A DNA stretch of 64,000 nucleotides. Source: Taenia hydatigena (Eukaryota > Platyhelminthes > Cestoda > Cyclophyllidea > Taeniidae). The DNA lies in contig JADWOT020001200.1 in assembly GCA_036345935.2 (NCBI GenBank), positions 104,852-168,851 on the forward strand, written 5' to 3'. Position numbers and translations under genes: made by a program. The notes under the pieces are model-generated. The model worked only from the letters and a program-made list of their open reading frames with translations, made no database searches and was not told the origin of the DNA. Below, piece after piece: positions 49,650 to 61,099 of the stretch (position 1 is the first letter of the stretch; every line of letters begins with the position of its first letter).

Positions 49650-50056
49650 AGAATATCTTTGTTGTTCAGCTGGCTTGCAAGCCTAGACTGAAATGCATGT
49701 GAGCCCCTATCAGAAGCGTCATCATCTATTCTCTGTGCTGTTCTCGAGACAGCTAAAGGGGATTTTATTGTTTCAACTGTCGTTGCTTCTTGATATAGCT
49801 TCGGCACTCCAAAAAATATAGGCAGCCGAATAGGTAAATACATAGCGTGCACCAAAGAAGGAGGAAATGACATGAGTGCTGTAGTTACGCCGGATGCTCA
49901 TAGCGTGGCGCAACATTCATAAGGGTGAGGATATGACCATTGCCATAGTCCTTCCCACTACACATCACGAGATAGGCGAAGAGACCATAGCTCTGCAGAA
50001 TGCCCATAAACATTGCAGCATTACTGTCAGCTACCACAAACTGGCAAGTCCCGCAT

Positions 50057-50072
50057 GTCACACATGTGTGAC
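50057..50072. promoter_or_regulatory. Perfect 16-bp palindrome
   Basis: GTCACACATGTGTGAC equals its own reverse complement. It contains a CACATGTG E-box-type core. This is the only perfect member of the motif set and may represent its ancestral form. Confidence 0.45.
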
Positions 50073-50849
50073 GTGTGAACTCGAGTTGGCCAATCAGGAC
50101 ATGATGTATGATGCTGGTAGGGTTGATGCGAATCACAAATTGCAATAAGGGCGATTTTAAAAAAATTTGACACAATATGCAAAAACTCTAGCCTTTTTCT
50201 CTACATATTACACCACGACTCAATGGGTTTGCTGTTCCCTTGATTTCTATCATAAGCTAATAGAGTACTCTACTCCTCCACTCACCAGCTCTCTATTGAC
50301 TTAACCCTTTGATTTCACTGACTTCAGTGGGAGACCAAAGGGTCTGCCACCTCACTCACACGGCCATTTAATCACTACTTCTGTCAATCGTTGCACCTAT
50401 GGAGGTGCATCATAGGTATTTAAAACATTTCGTACGTGGATTGAATTGACACTTATTACGCAAATGTGTGTTGCTGCGGGAAATAGGTGGCAGTGCAAGA
50501 CCTCCCACTCAGCTTCGTTTATTTCAGCCGCGCTCTCTGCAGAGCCGCTGTATAGCTCATCACCTATTCCTTTGAGGCACAGATAAGGTAGATACTACTG
50601 GCCTCGCCTCCTAGTTGTGCCATTAAGACAAAAATACAACCCGTAGTGAAGTAGGTGATCTTGCATTGGGATACCGAGGTGTGCCTCTCAGTAACCACCT
50701 TGCGGCTACCAGCCCACAAGTTAAGCTTAGCTTACTACCGCTTGTCCAATTACCTGGCCCTATCCTTATTTTGCCCATGTTGCTTGCACCTAATGCGTCT
50801 AATATTCAAACCGGTACAACCGATCATTCATGCCTATTAAATGATCCGT

Positions 50850-50865
50850 GCCGCACATGTGTGAC
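50850..50865. promoter_or_regulatory. Near-palindromic 16-mer motif, site 7
   Basis: GCCGCACATGTGTGAC within family C: the right half-site is intact and the left one altered. Confidence 0.35.
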
Positions 50866-51119
50866 GCAGTAAAGTAAATGCACATTTTAGGTGACACCGA
50901 CAGCCAATTCTAAAAATCCTTCAACGCTGCAATGAAGGAGAAAAGGCGTTGCTTGAAGTTTGTTCGGAACGGTTGCTGCTTAGAAGCTAATGTGTTTGCA
51001 AACATTGATTTGCATTGCATTTATACAAAATGTGCTTGTTGCGACTCGCAAGGCAGTCCTCTCGATTCAAACACATTTGCGGCTTAGTTCAGGTTTACGA
51101 TTATTGCAATTAGCTGTAC

Positions 51120-51210
51120 ACGTATTTGATGTTTGCTCTTGTGACTGTTTGATCGGTCACCTTCATAATTTCTGGTCTCCACAGCAGTTCATTTGCCTTC
51201 CAACAAATGC
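51120..51210 (+). repeat. Family A fragment
   Basis: GTGACTGTTTGATCGGTCAC (51139) matches the start of the A segment at 24820 and 26440 (GTGATTGTTTGATCGGTCAC). Only about 70-90 bases are recognisable. Confidence 0.5.
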
Positions 51211-51743
51211 GGACGTACTTACTTTAACAACAGCTCAGAGTGGCACGTGGCAGATGTGTGGCGCATCACCATCGAGGCCTCAGTAGTGCAGATATTTGTA
51301 GCCTAAAATTGGAACGGTCTCAAGCATAAACCACGTAAACAGATGGTGCGAATGAAAGGCGCGCGTACTGGCCATTGGTTTGACGACTCACTGCTGGAGT
51401 GGCATCGATGCTGTACACCATCGTTCATCAAATCCCAACGCTTAATGATCAAGACGTTGCTGATGCCGTTGTGTTGATATAGAGTAGGTCTGTAATGTAT
51501 CTGATAGCACGTAGCGATATTCGAGCCGTTAGAGCAACGAACTACAAAGCAAACGAGAGTCTACAGCGCAGGCCTGCAAACCAATTCTAAAACTTGTGAG
51601 CGCGATGGCGCGCGCGCTGACTTTCTAGACGTTTTTTGCTTCAGGAACGTCAGGAGTAATTACACACCCAATCGCCGGGATTATGTTGATAAACGAATGT
51701 GTGCTAGGAGGTGCACAATGTCGAAAATGCAAAGAAGGACACT
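51211..51743. other. Gene-free stretch, nothing recognised
   Basis: No coding or repeat signal seen. Confidence 0.35.
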
Positions 51744-51821
51744 GTTGCGAGCAGAATTCGAACCTGCGCAGGGAATCCCTAGTGGACTTGTAGTCCATTG
51801 CTTTCAAATGCTATACGCGAC
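51744..51821 (-). tRNA. tRNA-Ser-like sequence, probably a pseudogene (anticodon ACA)
   Basis: On the minus strand the 78 bases fold as a class II tRNA with acceptor ends GTCGCGT and TCGCAAC (5 of 7 pairs), an anticodon stem-loop TGGACTACAAGTCCA, a long variable arm AGGG-ATT-CCCT, and a perfect T arm GCAGGTTCGAATTCTGC. Variable and T arms are typical of tRNA-Ser. The anticodon triplet reads ACA, a Cys codon complement, instead of a Ser anticodon, and the anticodon stem closes to six pairs with a three-base loop. The D region is about 4 bases short and has no real D stem. No TTTT terminator follows directly. Most likely a decayed tRNA gene or a tRNA-derived element. Confidence 0.6.
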
Positions 51822-52164
51822 TAGACACACAGTCTGAGCCAAGTTAACGATGTCACGTAAGCCTCAGCGCGACATAGGAGAAATGCGTCAATTTAACCAT
51901 TCTAACATCAAGGCCGTATCCTTCAAGTCACTAATCGTAAACCCTGTACATATGGTCGATGGGCTTGGAAGCGCTACTTACAAAAGTAATTTTGCTCAAG
52001 AAAGATGTCAGTGCTAAATGGCACTTTTTCCCTTGAAACATATTTGACTAATAACTGAAGGCTGAAGATGAAATTTCAATGCATCGTATTAATGGAGCAA
52101 ACACAGCTGGTCTCACAAAAGCGTCAACTCGTTTCTCACTTGACTAGCACAGAAAGAGACCACG

Positions 52165-52250
52165 AGTAATGATAGCCCAGTGGTTGGTGCTGGTGTTTAC
52201 GCATTCGCCGCAGTTTGGCAAATTGCAAGGCTGGTTGAATTTGCGTCCAT
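52165..52250 (+). mobile_element. tRNA-derived SINE head
   Basis: An almost ideal RNA polymerase III A box, TAGCCCAGTGG (52173-52183), continues as TTGGTGC, like a tRNA D arm. About 50 bases later comes a degraded B box GGTTGAATTTG (52233-52243; consensus GGTTCGAATCC), preceded by GCAAGGCT and followed by CGTCC. The order and spacing fit a tRNA-derived SINE promoter. No clear target-site duplication or A-rich tail is seen, though an A/T-rich run lies near 52320-52342. Confidence 0.5.
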
Positions 52251-55200
52251 GTCCTAGTAGAACAAGCGTGACACACTTGCAAAAGCCATTCCAATCCCTT
52301 TCTCAGCCTTAGTTTGCAATAAGAAAATAAAAATTTTTTTCATAGGATCATCATTAAAGCACTGCAAGTGCTCTGTGCGAACATTTCTTCCGCTCTTATT
52401 GTTCTACGGTAACTAACTGTTAAGTTATAGCGCCACTTTACTAGATCTTGCAATAGTTACTACCCCTCAAGAGATTTGTGGATTTGAATCATGACGCATA
52501 TGTTAGAGAGAGCTGATTATAAGTACAAAAGAGAAAATATCGCTTGAAACAAAATTCTTAGGCTGATGTAACTTAACCAAGGGAACGGTAAGGCGTACTT
52601 TCTAGTCGATCGTGGTGGGAGACAACAATGCCTCGATGCCATCGTTGTGATGCCAAGACACGTGCTCCTAGAAAGAGACAAGGCAACTTTAGCCTTCCTT
52701 CACCTCCAGCCGCCCTGACCGGACACTGGGTTCGATACATTGGAGGAATAATTGCTAGTCCAAATTACGTGCAGCTGCAAAATGTCATCCCATTGATAGC
52801 AACTCTTCGATGATGGTTTCCCCATGAATACACCTTTTTCATTGCCGTGCGACGCGATTCATTTCATGGAAACTCTCACCCAAGACCGGTGGCGTTATAT
52901 ACTTCGAAACTACAAGCTTTGCCGAAACTTAATTTTCGGTGGCCGCCTGCGTCAGCATCAACTGCATTTTGAAGTGGTGCTACTTTGGAGTGCATAGACT
53001 AAGCGCGCTCCGACTTTTACTTTAAATGAGGTTATCAGCACTACGAAGTAGAGAAATTTGACATTTGAAGTGGACTGTGGTGCACTTTAAGCCTAGCTGT
53101 AACACACTGAACGCATTTTTAATTTACGGCACTTGCGTGACACCTCTGGATAGACTGTATCAGCTCCCTATGAAGGTGTTTAAAAGTCAGGCGTCGCGCT
53201 AAGTGGTCATCGTTGGTGGCCATTCCCGTATTTTCTTTTGGAGTTTCAGAGGCACTTGAGACCTTACAATCATACTCAACCAGCATTAATTTGGCCATGT
53301 AATATTGACCTCGGAAGATGTGGTAATCATTCTGACCGAGAGATTAGTGTTACGAAAGTGCGGCACCCCATTCCAGCATCGGTGGTTGTTCGAGTTTAGC
53401 TAAAGTCCCGTCTGGATGCCTCATGACAAATATCCATTGCTGGCATGGTTCAGATGATATTGGTTGCTGTCGACCAGCTGAGTCTTTATCCGACATTGCG
53501 GTATTACATCACGCTAGGTAATAATCATGCCTGCATTGATTTTTGGACTGCTCTTCCCAGGTCAGGGGGTCAAACCTAAGTCAAATTAGCAAATTTCGTA
53601 ATTGCGCTTAATGGCACGCAACCTGTTATTACAACCTGTTCAATCGCTATTAGATCCATTTGCTTCCTTGCAAATACGTCCCTGTGCTTGTGCTAATTTG
53701 ACGAAACCCAGTTTGATTTTTTGGAATCAGCAAGGTGATCGTCAGTTTGGACAAAACATGGATTAAGCCTAGCATCTGCTTCTGATGTTTGGCCAATGAT
53801 GAAAGGGTGAAGGAACTAGTTGCTTAAATTGCACCTAATTGCGGTTTGATTGCTTTCGCTCAATTTATACAAGGACAATGTCTGTTTTAAATACCCAGGA
53901 ACAGATGTGTGGGGTGGACATGCAAAATACTGGGCGCATAAAACTTACCTAAAGACTGCAGCATGAATTCGCTGTCTGCATTGCGTATATGTCTGTTCAG
54001 AGCCGTTACTTGGTGTACAATTAGATTTTATGAGTGGAGACGGGCCCCAGGTCTATGCCGTCTGCAACCCAATGCATGCTAAAAAGTGCGGAATTGATGA
54101 CGGACACAAAAGTTGATGCGTAGCCAGAAGTGCAGACCATATCCACTCTAAGTGTTGCCTTTAGCATTGAAATCAACATGCAAAGCTTATTTGCTGTAAT
54201 TAGTGAGTGCAAATGTTTAAAAAAAACATCTTGACAGTGAGATGCAGCTCACCATGACGTGAAGTTAACCTGAGGAGTAACGTGAGGAAGGCATGGGATT
54301 CTGTGGGCAGTATCTCCTACTTGGAGGTAAAAAGGGACAGCGCCTGTGATGGGCATGAGCATAGCGTTAATCGGTATTCAAGGAATCACGCAGACGTGCA
54401 ACACAATGAGCCGCGTATGCTCTGCTCTTATATTCACCTCAAAGTATATGTATGTGTTCTTTCGTAGGACTACCTGCGCTCTGCCGAGTTGGTCTAAACA
54501 GTAAAATCGTGTTTACTGGAATAAGAATAGGTGAGCTTTAAAGGAGGGATAGGATTTTCGTCATAATGTGCCTCATACAACGAATGTTTTCCAAAACTAA
54601 TGCGAAGAAACCCGGGTAAAGAACTACTCGATTTGCGGACAGAAAATTTTAAGGTGAAGGCATGAAAGGTGGCACATACCCACTTGTTGTAGCAGACTGA
54701 TTCTCCTTCTTATCATATCAGAATGCGTCACCCATTTAATAATTCAGTAGTGGGACAAAATCTAGGCTTGTTTGACCCCATGTAATGAGAGCACTGGGCA
54801 AAGTAAAAACCGACTCAGCTGTAAAGCTATTTTTTCAATTATCTTCCAATAGCTTGAGTCTTCGCTGCATCATTGAGTGCAAAAGTGAATGTAAAGACAG
54901 CTTAAGATGACCATGCTGCTTAAAGTATCACAACAAACGAGATAATATAGTGAAATGTCAAAAAAGCTAGTAGGCTTTCATATCGACGTATCTGGCACAT
55001 CTTTAGATATTTACGTCGCTGCCGGTTCTGTGGAAAGGCAAAAGTTGCGGGGTACGAAGCTGTAAGCGGGATATCCTTTAAAACCTAAACTGGCCTTAAA
55101 GCACTGTGTGTAAGGTATTGAGCTCATTTGCCGCAATCGTGGTCTTTTCCCCATTGACTTAATTGACGTAGTTAGTAAATGGCGGCATCGCACAAAGCAC

Positions 55201-57509
55201 TTGCAGCATACCCATGACTTTCGCTTAGTATTCTGCAATAGTACCTCTTTTAAAAATAAGATTGAAAAACAGCATTTGCAAATGAGTAAAATTTGCTATC
55301 GCATAATTTAGTTCAGCATTCTAAGGCACTGGCGTGGCGTCATCAACATGAGCGACATATTTGGTAAGCGATTTTTGATTGATTGCTGCCCATTTTGATC
55401 AAAATGCAAGAAAACGTTGCTTTTTACTACCATTAATAGAATGCCTTCAGTTTGCTACAACGTAGAAACGCATAGCACAGGCCCTTACTAAGGCCAACGC
55501 GTAAATTTTGGATAAAAGCATCTCTAACCCTTTACCCAAAGCGACAGAGATAATGCCACAGACTTTTGCTGTTTTGACAATGCAGGTGGCAAAGCATCAT
55601 TTTTAATGTTGGCTAAAGCAAGAATGGAGACTAAGCAACTTCCTGTTCGTCAGATGGGCAAAATAGAGCGAATGAATGATCGACGACAATGAGAACAGAG
55701 TCATCTCTTCGCCGTCCTATGTGTCTGCATGTGCTGTGGCATGTTCGACCGATCAAAAAAGACAGGTTTGCAGATTAGATAGAAGAAGAGCTTTCCTCTT
55801 GCTTGCGTCCGTTCGTTTTCCTGCAGGATTTACCTGCGCCATGATGCCTAATCTCAGAAACGACATTTTCACACGCGTTAGTGACTTTGCTGGTGCATTC
55901 GTAAAGAGGCGGAGCTGGTACATGCTTTTTTACACTCTAAGCATCGAAAAATCCTTTGTCCTTCCTCATTCACTCCATTACCGTTCACTTCGTCAAGAGG
56001 TGTAAAGAAGTAGACGATGCTGTTTTCATGCCGTTGTCATGCGTCTCAATGTTGGTTTTGCATGCTACATAAGGCACGGTAAACCAGGTCTCGGAAAGCA
56101 GATAGTGGCAGCAACAGAGGTGATCAGAGAGTCGCATGTCGAATGCACCAGACCGAAGTAATGGAAGATAAAGATGGAACTAGGATAATATGGCAGCACA
56201 AGGGGCGACAAGTGGGTCATAAAGCTGTAAAACCGATTCAGGTTATGTGTACAGGTTTTGGCTGAAAGAATGCGTAGACAGACCTGTCGCGAGGTTCTTG
56301 TCATTACATCCATTTTACTCTGTAATATTGATGACGAGTTAAATTGCATTTTGCCTGTTTTTGCAAATTGTCATATTGACCTCCTGGTCAAAAAGATGCC
56401 ACACATTCTGGACCAAACTTTTGCACCATGTTATTATTGCTGGTTAAAGTACGGTATTGTGCTGCGAATACTTGTAAGTGCGCCTAGAAGTGGGACCAGC
56501 AGCGGTTCAGTTGTTTTTGTCTCACATTAAACAGATAATTCGATAAAATAAATCAAATTGAAGGCATAACTTGCTGGTCCAGTTTTCCTTATGGGACGTT
56601 GTAGGTCATGCTTGCATGGAAAGATGCATGTGTAGGCACATAACCAGGATGTTTCGTTAAGAAGAATTTATTTTACGTTGGATAATCCGAAAGAAAAGCA
56701 ACGTGTTGCAATGCTCCCCTTGTACGTTGCTGCCTCCCTTCTTCTAACACATCCCACGAAGTTTTGATAAGTGGAGCTGAGCATATACCTAGGAGTAATG
56801 CCCACTACCGGTGTTGTTGTATACGTGCCTTGGAATATATTGTGCATCACTATGGAAACACAGGATAGGGACTTAACGTAAAAAACTGTCGAGATCGTCT
56901 GTGGCTACTCTCTAAGGCTTGTGCTATGCTCTTCTTCAGAATAGTAACGCAGACACCGCTTGAAATGGATTTGACATTAGGCCACAGTGTCTCCACAGCT
57001 AAGTGTACAAATAACACGATCGAAACCATTTTACATCCATAACATCTCAACTGACAACCTTAAATTGGACTATCTTACCGTGAAAGTCAAGGAAACCGGT
57101 GATTGCTACCTTTCTCAAAGCAAGGAGACATTCAATATAATTGTGAGCGAAGACTTGTCTGTGTAGATGTAACGCCAATGTTGTTCGCTTTGTCAAATGA
57201 ATTAGGGTAGTGCTTTAGTTAACCTTGGGCAACAATCTGCAGCGGTTTGTTAAAAAGCTTAATCACAAATAAAAGAAAACAAAAAGCGCTTTAAACTTTT
57301 TGAACAACAGATATGGGTGGGCTTTGGAGTGGAAAACGTTAAGTGTGGGCCTCAATGCCACCTTATTACTCCGAAATCATTCATATATTAATGCTGTATA
57401 TTGGATAACTTAAGTGTTAAAAGATTTCCTTAGCCATATTACTACATGGTGCTCTTGCACTCATTGCGAAATTATGATGTGCGTCTCAAGCAGGATATAA
57501 GGATACCGC
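52251..57509. other. Gene-free stretch, nothing recognised
   Basis: About 5.3 kb without a supported gene. The longest frames are near 90-110 codons (55676-56005, 56065-56349, 56258-56530) with no motif or splice context. A short string near 53907-53940 (CATGCAAAATACTGGGCGCA) resembles the family A segment at 36185-36210 but is too short to call. Confidence 0.4.
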
Positions 57510-57514
57510 ACTGT

Positions 57515-57575
57515 TTATTGTTTTGTGGTAAGCGCATTCACCACCCTAGCTGAGCGGTGGGTTGAAGGTGTAAAT
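57515..57575 (+). mobile_element. Possible tRNA-derived element relic
   Basis: TTTTGTGGTAAGCGCATTCA resembles an A box with D-arm flank, and about 30 bases later TGGGTTGAAGGT could be a mutated B box. The string GCATTCACC is shared in style with GCATTCGCC in the SINE head at 52201. The match is weak. Confidence 0.25.
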
Positions 57576-60500
57576 GCAGCAGACTGCTGTGAGGGAATAT
57601 TGCCGTAAATTTACTTCCTTACCTTCTCAACTTCTCTATTTGATCTCAAAACCTACTTGCATGCCCTTTTGGGCACTTTTGAAAGAGAAATACGTAACCA
57701 CATGCTCAGAGATTAAAAACCTGTGCAAGGGATTTCAAGCAAACCAAGTACAGGGAAACTCACGGAGTGATCGCACCTTCACGAATAGCCTTAGTTACAA
57801 TGCATGCAAGCACGGTACACAACTACGGGGTTTACCATTTACAGTGACCACTGATCACTGTCTGATACTTTTTACATTGCATTTGCTTTTCTTGCCGGGT
57901 TCCGATAGATTTTGTCGAAATCATACCAATTAGTAAAATCATGAAACTATGGATTCGCTACTGAGGACTGAGTCGCAGCCCTTACAATAACGTATGCATC
58001 GCGATTCTCTAGTCTTCTGCGTGTCGGGTCGCCTTCACCAAGGTGTATTTTCGCCCAACCCTTGAAGCTAAATTGTGTGGCACGTTAGATATGTCACGTT
58101 GTTGATGTCGCAGGTGTTCATCAATTCACGTGGTCTCCTTTAAGTTAAGTTCCTAATAAGTTTTGCCCTTTTTGCTCACACCAGAGTGGTCTCGAAGACT
58201 TCAACCTGTTCATTTTCATCTCCTATAAGAGTGCAGTGGATTGGACCTGATGAACCTGCATTCGTCATTTTGACGGGTGATAAACGTGAAAGTGTTTCTG
58301 GGCAGAGCAGCCAAGCAAAGCAGATGTGCGTACAAGATCAAATGCCCTAAAAATTTCCACGTTCTATGTTGAGCGCAGTGTGTCTGTTCACAAAGCTGTA
58401 GGTGCACAGGGTACGATACGTTCGACGGATGGATGGGCTTTGGGAAGGAAGAGGTTAATGGTTCAGCTAAGGCGCTCCAAGGTAAACTTTTACCGCTACA
58501 GATCTTAAAGACCGTTAATACTCCTTGCACAATGCCTTTCAAAATATTGTTTTGTTTTAGTAGCCGATCGAAAATGATGCATCTTGCCTTTGACTGTCTA
58601 GTTGACTATCAATTTGCCTTACAGCCCTTTCCTCTAATCTTTGCCGATTTCTTGAACTAATTTAAGCGCTATCGTATCGTCAGCAATCTAGTACGTACAA
58701 AGTTTTACTTTTACTAAGAGTTTTACGAGATTTTATTTGGTACCACATTTTAGATGTCACCTCTGAGTGCTTGCGTGGTTTATCATTTGGGCGTGTGGCT
58801 TTCGCTATCTCTAATGTGTTGCGTGACTGTCGGTTTGAGTAAATCTTGGGTGGTTTTGCTTTAACTATTGCTCTTGCCTTAATACATGCAGCACAGCTCA
58901 CATCATTTAGAGTTATTCTACATGCAGATTTTATTCATGCCCTTTGTACTATTTGCTTAATATAACGTTCTACCTGATTGACAGTGATGCCATGTTTTAT
59001 CACTCGCTGATTTTCAATTGCCTTTTCTGAATTGGTTGACTATAGCTCATTTGCATCACATACAACGTATTTTTTAAGGCAAATGTTTATCTTCTTTACC
59101 AATACTTGATTCGTGAGACCAGAAATGATGCTCTAATGAAGTTGGCATGTCATTTTTATTCCAGAAAAAAACCCAAGTGTATTTGAATGAGGCTGCAGGA
59201 GGATGCACAAGCTGCGTTTTTTGCACAAGTTAATCAACCAAATGCATAAGGTGTGGTTTTGCAACGTGCAAGAAGCAAACTACGATAAATACTGCAGTTT
59301 TTGATATTTACTTTATCAGACGATGAGGGAAATCTTAGGCTACAACTAATCACATTTGGCGGATTAGCCATCGGTAACTACCAGCCATGATGGTAGGCCA
59401 TTTTCCGTTATAATAGTAGAGGGCCTGTCTGTAGAGGATGCTTTTTGCAAGCTCTGTTCTCCATGCGATTCGCATTATCGTAAAGAAAAGCACAGTAACA
59501 TTTCGCATTTGCATGGATGTGCAATGTAATTAACGGCCCAAAAATGAACCCGTAACCTTTTTATGATGTTGATTAGCCCAAATCGATTCCTGGTCCTAGA
59601 TCGCAGCAACTGCAACTCATGCACTCGCAATTCAGCGTGCGGTAATGCAGACGCCCCAACGACTATGCGCAACAATGAACGGCCGCTGAGGATTACCATT
59701 ACCATTGACTTGCGACCGACATCCATTACGCCACTGATATTCTTTGATATCTTACCACTTCTGTTAGTCCTAGGTTATTGTCATTGTAACGTGCTGATCT
59801 CAAGGTGCCTAAGGACCTCTAACCTACCAAATGATCCTGCGTCCACCCAGCCACTACCCCTGATGCCCTACATTGTGACAACCGGCGTATGTACTGTTTC
59901 GCCTTCAGTATGTGCTGCAGTCATTCGTAGCAGTTAAGTGACAACTTTTACTAAGCCACTATTTAATGATGTATTTTTCGCACCTTTTCATAAGGCTACA
60001 TATTTAAGGTATCATAAATGCATTTCAGGGCCTTCCTATTACGTCTTCATCCCAGTTCCTTACCTGCGGCATTGAACATCGCGGCATCCGTTTGACGTAG
60101 ACTTAGAGATTCTAAACTCACGTATCGGCTACTGTGGTTGGTTCGGTTTTTGCTTCTTTATTTCTGTACTTCGAGTTATTTATTTATTAGACCCCAAATT
60201 ATGGGCCCCTTGTGCATCAAATTCCATTGCAAGGGCTACAAATGAGCGCAAACATCAAAGTGGGCAAAGGGATAGGCACAGAAAACAGATCCTTATGTGG
60301 TGTTACGCGTTAGAATTAGGAGCTTATCATGATGTCAGTGAGATATCACGTCTGCAACTCACAGCTATCAACGCTTGTCAATAACTCACTGCACGACTCA
60401 TACGACTTTGCACAATTGCACCAAAGAGAAACTCTCAGCGGGGCCGAAATAAAATGATCTGTGGAGTGTCCAAGTGCCTAAATTTCCCTTAATGTTGATC

Positions 60501-60901
60501 TGCTCTTGTACGTTATCATAGTCTTGCTTTAAATACACATATTTTAATCTCAAAGTATTTCCAAACTCACTAATGCACTCAAATTTAATAGATCTGAGCT
60601 TCAGTTACGCCTGCAACTTCAATTGATTGTGCCGTTCTCGCGATTGGGGGTGATTTGTCTCATTACCTAGCTGTCACGTAAAATTAAACAATTACGCAGT
60701 CTAACTAGATTTCGTCAATTGCATTCTGTGGCATTACAAAATGCAGTCAGTTATGACGTGAATAAACATCACTTGCTAACTGATTGCAGGTCGAGAAGAC
60801 ATTGCGCCAGGTGGCATTACAGCATTGTCCTGGCAACCAAACCTCCGTCTGCTTACTCACATTAGAGTATCTCTCATTGCGAGCCCTGCAATGAGTTTTA
60901 A
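57576..60901. other. Gene-free stretch, nothing recognised
   Basis: Frames up to 124 codons (59563-59937) are within chance expectation and lack motifs. No repeat family match. Confidence 0.4.
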
Positions 60902-61099
60902 TCGAGTAACAGAGTAGGGTTGTGCGAGCAGACACAAAGTCGGTTAAGCGTGAAGACAATTTCTGCAGAACTTAAGAGGTACACTAGTGAGTATTTAATT
61001 CATCGTGGAGAAGTCCATCTTCTTCTCAAGGGATGTAAATACAGATGTAGACTTGGCCCGAATGCTGACGCTTTGGTTCGCAAGTTGGAAGCGGGGTAG
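60902..61099 (+). pseudogene. Possible Ty3/Gypsy RNase H C-terminal relic
   Basis: A 65-codon open frame between two stops ends with KYRCRLGPNADALVRKLEAG. In Ty3/Gypsy polyproteins the end of the RNase H domain has the pattern Y-R-x-G-R-x-x-P-N-A-D-A-L-S-R, and here Y-R, R-L, P-N-A-D-A-L and R are present with one residue missing and Ser changed to Val. I see no neighbouring reverse transcriptase or integrase, no LTRs and no primer-binding site, so it would be an old fragment. A chance match cannot be excluded. Confidence 0.35.

Larger units (their letters stand above)
49650..51100 (+). repeat. Family E+C repeat, copy 3
   Basis: Collinear with 40990-42500. It contains two dyad motifs, one in the E part (50057) and one in the C part (50850), whereas copy 1 keeps only the C site intact; its E counterpart near 41266-41282 is degenerate. 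Confidence 0.75.
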
